A program made the translations under genes and the position numbers. Source: Deltaproteobacteria bacterium (lineage in GTDB: Bacteria > Myxococcota_A > UBA796 > UBA2385). Taken from it: DNA of 7,341 bases. Under the pieces are notes generated by a model. The model did not search any database. It was given only the letters and a program-made list of their open reading frames with translations, and was not told the origin of the DNA. Shown piece after piece: positions 1 through 4,378 of the stretch; the first letter of the stretch is position 1, and each line of letters opens with the position of its first letter. The stretch is from the NCBI GenBank assembly GCA_947462115.1, contig CANHON010000232.1, positions 1 through 7,341 of the forward strand. Direction: 5' to 3'.

Positions 1-588
1 GATGAAGGTCCAGCTCAGGCTGGGGCTGAGGCCGGGGTCCCAGGCGTGCCGCAGGGGGAACCAGCCCGCCTGGAAGCCGAGCAGCCACGCGGCGGCCATC
101 GCCACCCAAAAGTAGGGGAAGGCGCCGATCAACGACAGCAGCGGCGGCCCGAGCTGGTCGAGCCAGCCCCCGCGTCGCCAAGCGGCCAGGGCGCCGAGGC
201 CCGCGCCGAGGGTGAAGCTGATGATCAGCGCGCCGCCGGCCAAGAAGCTGGTCCACAAGAGGCCGCTGCCGATGATCTCGGTGACCGGCGCCGGGTAGAA
301 GGCCACGCTGCGCCCGAGCTCGCCCTGCGCGAGGTTGCCGATGTAGTCGAGGTATTGGCGCCAGAGGGGGGCATCGGACAGGCCCAAGGTGAGGCGCAGG
401 GCCGCCATCGCCTCGGGCTGAAGCTGGCCTTGGAGGCGGGCGAACAGGGCCGCGGCCGGGTCGCCGGGCATCAGGCGGGGGATGAGGAAGTTCAGGGTGA
501 TGGCCACCCAGCCGGCCAAGGCGTAGAAGGCGCCCCGGCGCGCCAAGACGCGGAGCACGCCGGTCGAAGGGGGCGGCGGGGCGCTCAT
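1..588 (-). CDS. ABC transporter permease, DppB/OppB family (3' end outside window)
   Basis: The start ATG at 588 overlaps the solute-binding-protein stop as ATGA and has GAGGA 6 nt upstream. The frame is open to position 1, giving 196 residues of a protein that is normally about 310-340. Residues 17-44 form the first membrane segment followed by R-L-M-P-G-D-P, the hallmark of OppB/DppB-type permeases. Residues 57-96 are the periplasmic part, with the family-typical pattern of L-x-L-G-L then W-x-Q-Y-L-x-Y-I-G-N and GELGRS. Residues 110-136 and about 144-170 are further membrane segments, with the short R-R-G-G-W-L-D loop between them. It would form half of the inner-membrane channel for the ligand carried by the adjacent binding protein. 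The remaining membrane segments, the DppC-type partner and the ATPases are expected beyond the window edge. The translation was made directly from the reverse complement and contains no stop. Confidence 0.93.
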   Translation of the reverse strand, partial: MSAPPPPSTGVLRVLARRGAFYALAGWVAITLNFLIPRLMPGDPAAALFARLQGQLQPEAMAALRLTLGLSDAPLWRQYLDYIGNLAQGELGRSVAFYPAPVTEIIGSGLLWTSFLAGGALIISFTLGAGLGALAAWRRGGWLDQLGPPLLSLIGAFPYFWVAMAAAWLLGFQAGWFPLRHAWDPGLSPSLSWTFI

Positions 589-2252
589 GAGCCGTCCTCG
601 TCGCGGGCGTGCAGGCGGCTGAGCACCAGCAAGGACTCTGGGCTGCTGTGGGGCGACAGCAAAGCGAAGGGGTCGTCGGCCGACGGGAAGCCGCTCAGCC
701 AGCGGGTGTTGGCCTGCCCCCAGCTCGGGCTCGGGAACAGCGGGATGGCCGGGGCCACCGCGGCGAAGCGGCGCTGCAGGCCCACCGCGAGGCGGCGCTG
801 CTCGTCGGGGTCGGTGGCTTGTTCGAAAGCGGTGAGCAGCGCGTCGGCTTCGGGGTCGGCGAGGCGGTGCCACTGGCTCGCGGCGGGCTCGCCGAGGGGC
901 CGCAGGGCGGCGCTGCCGAGCAGGCCGGCGTAGAGGTCGTAGGGGGTGGGCCCGTCGCCGGACCAGCCGAAGGACAGCCGGAAGTCGCCGCGCGACAGCC
1001 CGTCCATCCAGGCGCCGAAGTCGCGGGCCCGCACCGGCGCGTCCACGCCGACCGCCCGGAGCTGGACCGAGATCACCTGGGCGGCCCGCAGCCAGTCCGA
1101 CCAGCCGCTGACCACCTCGAGCTCGGCCCGGAGCGTGGCCCCCGAAGCGTCGTGCCGCAGGCCATCTTCGCCGAGCTTCCACCCCGCTTGGTCGAGCAGG
1201 GCGCCGGCCCGCGCCGGGTCGTGGCTCACCCAGTCGCCGAGGCGCAGGGCCTCGGGGTCCAGCCAGGCGCGGTGCTTGTCGGACAGGCCGGTGCCGTCGC
1301 TGCCGTGGGTGGTGCCGTGCATGGCCAGCCGAACGAGCTGGTCGCGGTCAATGGCGAGGCTCAGCGCCTTGCGCACCGCCGGGTCGTCGAAGGGGGCCCG
1401 GGCGGCGTTGGCGTAGAGGAAGATGGTCGCGCCCATCGGCGGCGACCAGTCGATGTGGTTGGCGGGGTCGCGGTCCACGAACACCCGCTGCGCCGCCGGG
1501 ATGAAGGTGCCGCACCAGTCCACCTCGCCGTGGATGAGCGCCACGTTGGCCTGGTCGTTGCCGGACATGGCCGGCAGGCGCAGGCGCTCGACGCCGAGGG
1601 CCGCATCGGGGTTCCAGTGGTGGGGGTTTCGACCGAGATCAAATACCTGTGTCTCGAACCGCAGCACCTCGGTGAAGGGGCCGCTGCCCACCGGCTCGGG
1701 GTTGTTCCAGCCAGCGGGGTCGGCGACCCCCGTCCAGATGTGGGCCGGGACGATGGGCACCTGGGCCACCCGGCCGAGCGCCGGGCTGAACGGCGCCTTG
1801 AGCCGCAGGTGGACGGTGTGGGGGTCGATCACCAGCACCTCGGCGATGCGGGGGCCGAGGCCCTGGCTGTCCAGCGCCGGCTCGCGCTGGATCAGGCCAA
1901 AGGTGAAGGCGACGTCCGCGGCGGTCAGCGGCGCGCCGTCGCTCCACCGCACCCCTTCGCGCAGGCGGAGCGCCAGGGTGGCCCCGCCGTCGATCCAGCC
2001 CCACTCCGTCGCCAGCCAGGGCACAAAGGCGTCCTGCACGCTGTTGTAGATGAACAGCGGCTCATAGACCCCGGCCTGGGTGGGCCAGCGCGCCCCGCCG
2101 CCCGCCGAGAAGGGGTTGAAGTTCTCCACCCAGGTGGCCTGCAGCTCTTTGACGACCACCAGGGTGCCCGGCGGCGCCGCGACCGGCGGCCGGCAGCCGA
2201 GCAGGGCCGCCGCGAGGGCGCAGGCCCGCCCCCGGTGGCCACGGGCGCTCAC
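585..2252 (-). CDS. ABC transporter solute-binding lipoprotein, family 5 (Opp/Dpp type), possibly binding glucan oligosaccharides
   Basis: The start is a GTG whose bases overlap the GH16 stop (GTGA). No strong Shine-Dalgarno is visible, so coupled translation is likely. The N-terminus is a lipoprotein signal with a clear lipobox, L17-L-G-C20. Length (555) fits the SBP_bac_5 family. Family landmarks are FNPFSAGG (45-52), YEPLFIYN (63-70), LREGVRWSDGAPLTAADVAFTF (97-118), IVPAHIW (167-173), PVGSGPF (187-193), RNPHHW (208-213), GEVDW (242-246) and VRKALSLAIDR (293-303). The YEPLF(I)YN, PWLA, PAHIW and GEVDW cluster is characteristic of the branch that includes cello- and laminari-oligosaccharide-binding proteins such as CbtA and TM0031 of Thermotoga, rather than strictly peptide binders. 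That and the adjacent GH16 gene suggest an oligosaccharide ligand, though a peptide ligand is not excluded. It would deliver ligand to the permease encoded immediately downstream (ATGA overlap). Confidence 0.95.
   Translation of the reverse strand: MSARGHRGRACALAAALLGCRPPVAAPPGTLVVVKELQATWVENFNPFSAGGGARWPTQAGVYEPLFIYNSVQDAFVPWLATEWGWIDGGATLALRLREGVRWSDGAPLTAADVAFTFGLIQREPALDSQGLGPRIAEVLVIDPHTVHLRLKAPFSPALGRVAQVPIVPAHIWTGVADPAGWNNPEPVGSGPFTEVLRFETQVFDLGRNPHHWNPDAALGVERLRLPAMSGNDQANVALIHGEVDWCGTFIPAAQRVFVDRDPANHIDWSPPMGATIFLYANAARAPFDDPAVRKALSLAIDRDQLVRLAMHGTTHGSDGTGLSDKHRAWLDPEALRLGDWVSHDPARAGALLDQAGWKLGEDGLRHDASGATLRAELEVVSGWSDWLRAAQVISVQLRAVGVDAPVRARDFGAWMDGLSRGDFRLSFGWSGDGPTPYDLYAGLLGSAALRPLGEPAASQWHRLADPEADALLTAFEQATDPDEQRRLAVGLQRRFAAVAPAIPLFPSPSWGQANTRWLSGFPSADDPFALLSPHSSPESLLVLSRLHARDEDGS
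595..599 (-). promoter_or_regulatory. Shine-Dalgarno for the ABC permease gene
   Basis: GAGGA on the minus strand lies 6 nt before the ATG at 588, inside the end of the solute-binding-protein gene. Together with the ATGA stop-start overlap it supports the chosen permease start. Confidence 0.6.
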
Positions 2253-3073
2253 GGGCTGCGCTCGTAGACCCGCACGTGCTCGACCTCGACCCGCGCGGGC
2301 AGGGCAGACTCATCGAGCGCGCCGACGAAATTGCCGCCCACCGCGAGGTTGAGGAGGAGGAAGAAGGGCCGGTCGAAGGCCCAGGCGGCGCCATCGGGCA
2401 GGTCGCCGGGGGTCACGGTGGCGAAGACCTCGCCGTCGATCATCCAGGCGATGTGGCCGGGGTCGATGTCCACCGCGAAGTCGTGGAAGTCGTCGCCGAA
2501 GGTGCCGGCCCGCAGGGTGTACTGGCCGCTGATGCTGTCGGCGCCGGAGTAGCCGGGGCCGTGGATGGTGCCGAGCGCGGTGTAGGGCTCCTCGCCGCGC
2601 AGCTCCAGGATGTCGATCTCGCCGCAGGCGGGCCAGCTCACTTGGTCGATGTCGGCGCCGAGCATCCAGAAGGCCGGCCACAGGCCGCTCCCCACCGGCA
2701 GCTTGATGCGGGCCTCGACCCGGCCGGTCTGCACCGCGAAGCGCCCCTGGGTGAGCACCCGGCCGGAGGTGAAGCGGTTGCCCTCGTAGTCCTCGCGCAG
2801 CGCCTCGATGATGAGCTTGCCTTCACCGTCCTGGCGCACGTTCTCGGTGCGGTCGGTGTTGAACTCCAGCTGGTTGTTGCCCCAGCCGTCGCCGCCGACG
2901 TCGTGGACCCACCGGCTCGGGTCGATGGGCGCGCCCGCGGCCCCATCGAATTCATCGGCCCAAACGAGGGTGTAGCCGCCGAGGGGGGCCAGGGCCTCGT
3001 CGGTGTCCGCTGCGGCGCAGGCCGCCGAGAGCAGCGTGATGCACGCCATTGGGAAGGACTGGCTCTGGCGCAT
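2249..3073 (-). CDS. GH16 endo-beta-glucanase, laminarinase type (probable endo-1,3-beta-glucanase)
   Basis: This is a complete 274-residue single-domain GH16 enzyme, near the usual catalytic-domain size. The catalytic motif E152-I-D154-I-L-E157 is intact, with E152 the expected nucleophile and E157 the acid/base. The EXDXXE form with the extra residue is the one found in laminarinases and agarases, whereas lichenases have EXDXE. Supporting family features in order are LVWADEFDG (36-44), NNQLEF (66-71), SGRVLTQGRF (103-112), GLWPAFWMLG (130-139), WPACGEID (147-154), GTIHGPGYSG (168-177) and FFLLLNLAVGGNF (237-249). A signal peptide covers residues 1-20. Cys19 in LLSAAC may be lipidated, or signal peptidase I may cut nearby, so secreted versus anchored is open. 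The enzyme would cut internal bonds in beta-1,3 (or mixed-linkage) glucan. The start has the best Shine-Dalgarno in the window. The stop overlaps the next GTG start. GH16 identity is secure; exact linkage preference is inferred. Confidence 0.96.
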   Translation of the reverse strand: MRQSQSFPMACITLLSAACAAADTDEALAPLGGYTLVWADEFDGAAGAPIDPSRWVHDVGGDGWGNNQLEFNTDRTENVRQDGEGKLIIEALREDYEGNRFTSGRVLTQGRFAVQTGRVEARIKLPVGSGLWPAFWMLGADIDQVSWPACGEIDILELRGEEPYTALGTIHGPGYSGADSISGQYTLRAGTFGDDFHDFAVDIDPGHIAWMIDGEVFATVTPGDLPDGAAWAFDRPFFLLLNLAVGGNFVGALDESALPARVEVEHVRVYERSP

Positions 3074-3076
3074 GGC

Positions 3077-3757
3077 TCAGCCCTCCTCGATGTAGAGGTC
3101 GTCGATGGTGAGCGTATCGCCCGGGGCGCCGCCCGCGCCGATGAGCACATAGGGCCCGGTCACGGCGCTGAGGTTGGCGCCGCCCGCGGCAAAGTCGGCC
3201 ATGGGCACGCGCAGGTGGTGCCACTGGCCGTCGGGGGTCCAGCCGTAGCCGGCGAGGGGCAGCACCGCCTCGGCGCCGGCCTGCATGTGGAGCGCGAGCT
3301 CGGTGAGGCCGGGGTCGCCGGAGCGCAGGCTGATGGCCAGCACGCCCCAGCCCGACAGGTCCCGCGGGCTGTCCCAGGTGAGGCCGCCGCCCAGCCAGCC
3401 CTTGTCGTTCACCTCCAGCTTGGCCGCCTCGCGCCCCTCCACGATGTCTTGGAGCTCCACCTTCTCGCTGTAGGTGGCCTCGTAGATGTAGTAGTGGGTG
3501 TCCACGTCGTTGATCTCGACCCGCTCGGAGCTGCCGCCCTCGTAGTACAGGCCGAGATCGAGCCGCTTTTCCCCCTCTTGGAAGGGGTCGGGGCCCTGGG
3601 GCAAGGCCGGGCCGGTGTCGGCGCCGGCGGTGTCGGCGGCCGGATACGCGGCGGCGCCCGGATCTTCCCGACAGGCGCACAGCGTCAGGGCGAGCAAAAG
3701 GCAAAGCGGGGTGGTGGCGAAGAACGTCATGTGGGGCGCGGTTTGCATGCGGCTCAT
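3077..3757 (-). CDS. Putative surface or periplasmic lipoprotein with carbohydrate-binding-module-like domain, 226 aa
   Basis: The start at 3757 overlaps the previous stop (ATGA) and has GGAGA 6 nt upstream, which favours it over the in-frame ATG at residue 10. A hydrophobic signal segment (residues 11-28) runs into LCAC, so Cys29 is the likely lipidated residue. A low-complexity linker rich in Ala, Asp, Thr, Gly and Pro follows (about 30-58). Residues 65-226 read as a galactose-binding-like jelly roll: paired strands, GWGVLAISL (136-144), a strand with DGQWHHLRVPMADF (176-189), then ANLSAVTGPYVL (194-205) and a last strand LTIDDLYIEE. That ending is typical of CBM11-like and ExoP C-terminal glucan-binding domains. 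No catalytic motif is visible, so the role is probably to hold a glucan at the cell surface or in the periplasm. It could instead be a structural partner of the neighbouring barrel protein. The gene is followed after 3 nt by the GH16 gene. Confidence 0.82.
   Translation of the reverse strand: MSRMQTAPHMTFFATTPLCLLLALTLCACREDPGAAAYPAADTAGADTGPALPQGPDPFQEGEKRLDLGLYYEGGSSERVEINDVDTHYYIYEATYSEKVELQDIVEGREAAKLEVNDKGWLGGGLTWDSPRDLSGWGVLAISLRSGDPGLTELALHMQAGAEAVLPLAGYGWTPDGQWHHLRVPMADFAAGGANLSAVTGPYVLIGAGGAPGDTLTIDDLYIEEG
3082..3087 (-). promoter_or_regulatory. Strong Shine-Dalgarno for the GH16 gene
   Basis: AGGAGG on the minus strand lies 8 nt before the ATG at 3073 and inside the last codons of the upstream carbohydrate-binding lipoprotein gene. 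It is the closest match to the anti-Shine-Dalgarno in the window. It fixes the start at 3073 rather than the in-frame ATG at residue 9, and suggests the GH16 enzyme is translated more strongly than its coupled neighbours. Confidence 0.75.
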
Positions 3758-4377
3758 GGGGCGTCTCCGGTGTCATCGTCGGCCAGGCCAGGCGCGCGCA
3801 CGAGGGCGACGGTGCCATCGTCGCCTTCGACCTTCACCCAGCCGATGGGCGTGCCGCCGAGGGACTCGATGGCCGCGAAGGCCGTCGGGGCCACGGGGTA
3901 GGCGATGGTGCCCGTGGCGTCGTAGGTCACATCGTCGGGGAAGTCGTCGAGGATGGCTTGGTAGCCGTCAATCGCGATGTTTCGGACGTAGTAGAGCAGG
4001 GCGGTGTCGGCCTCGCGCCGCTCGTAGATCTGCTGGGCCGCTAGGGCGGTGTAGAGCTGGTTCTCGCCGTTGGGGCGCAGGGCCAGGGCCGTCGCCCAGG
4101 CGTAGAAGCTCGCGGGCCAGAAGCCGGCGTCCTGAACGATCCACCGCGTCTCGTCGGCGATGCCGTCCTCGGCGAAGGGGTTGTTGGGGTCCCGCAGGGC
4201 GGCGGCGTTGGGGTGCACGCCCTCGGCCTCGTCGATGAGCTGGAGCTCCACCGCGCTCAGCGCCAGGCCGTAGTTGTACTTGGGGGCCGGCAGGCTGCAG
4301 CCCAAGGCGGCGAGCAGCGGCAGCACCGTGGGCAGGTGGTTGTTTCGGCGGTGTTTCAGCATGTTTGGTGCGCGCAT
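3754..4377 (-). CDS. Putative lipoprotein of unknown family, 207 aa
   Basis: The start is the ATG at 4377, one base after the upstream stop. It has a GGGG stretch 7 nt upstream; a second ATG at 4362 (residue 6) is possible. Residues 8-26 form a basic then hydrophobic signal peptide ending ALGC, so Cys27 may be lipidated, although the lipobox has Ala rather than Leu at -3. The mature part is acidic. Residues 75-150 are mostly helical, with a Trp/Tyr/Phe-rich stretch (WPASFYAW, 87-94) and a pair of helices ending AIDGYQAILDDFPDD that is faintly TPR-like. Residues 160-195 look like a small strand-rich end, and the tail is LADDDTGDAP. I do not recognise the family. Sitting between the glycosidase/barrel protein and a carbohydrate-binding lipoprotein, it could be an envelope partner of that barrel, which is only inference from position. 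Its stop overlaps the next start as ATGA. Confidence 0.8.
   Translation of the reverse strand: MRAPNMLKHRRNNHLPTVLPLLAALGCSLPAPKYNYGLALSAVELQLIDEAEGVHPNAAALRDPNNPFAEDGIADETRWIVQDAGFWPASFYAWATALALRPNGENQLYTALAAQQIYERREADTALLYYVRNIAIDGYQAILDDFPDDVTYDATGTIAYPVAPTAFAAIESLGGTPIGWVKVEGDDGTVALVRAPGLADDDTGDAP
3764..3768 (-). promoter_or_regulatory. Shine-Dalgarno for the carbohydrate-binding lipoprotein gene
   Basis: GGAGA on the minus strand, 6 nt before the ATG at 3757, lies within the last codons of the upstream gene. It supports the start at 3757 rather than the ATG at residue 10, which has no such site. Confidence 0.6.
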
Positions 4378-4378
4378 C

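Noticed and set aside
46..933. 295-codon open frame on the plus strand
   Set aside because: It is antisense to the permease and binding-protein genes, with repetitive Ala/Gly/Arg/Glu content and no recognisable domain.
609..2267. 552-codon open frame on the plus strand opposite the binding-protein gene
   Set aside because: It mirrors the binding-protein gene and has a low-complexity Gly/Ala/Val/Arg/Gln composition with no family motif. It is the antisense shadow expected from extreme GC at third codon positions.
2249..3073. GH16 enzyme as lichenase or kappa-carrageenase
   Set aside because: The EIDILE motif has the extra residue absent from lichenases, and the GLWPAFWMLG, WPACGEID and HGPGYSG pattern fits the laminarinase-like group better than carrageenases. 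Other subfamily assignments remain possible.
2276..3901. 541-codon open frame on the plus strand
   Set aside because: It spans two gene junctions on the opposite strand and has biased composition (Gly/Ala/Val/Glu/His). It lies opposite two genes with clear protein signatures, so it is a shadow.
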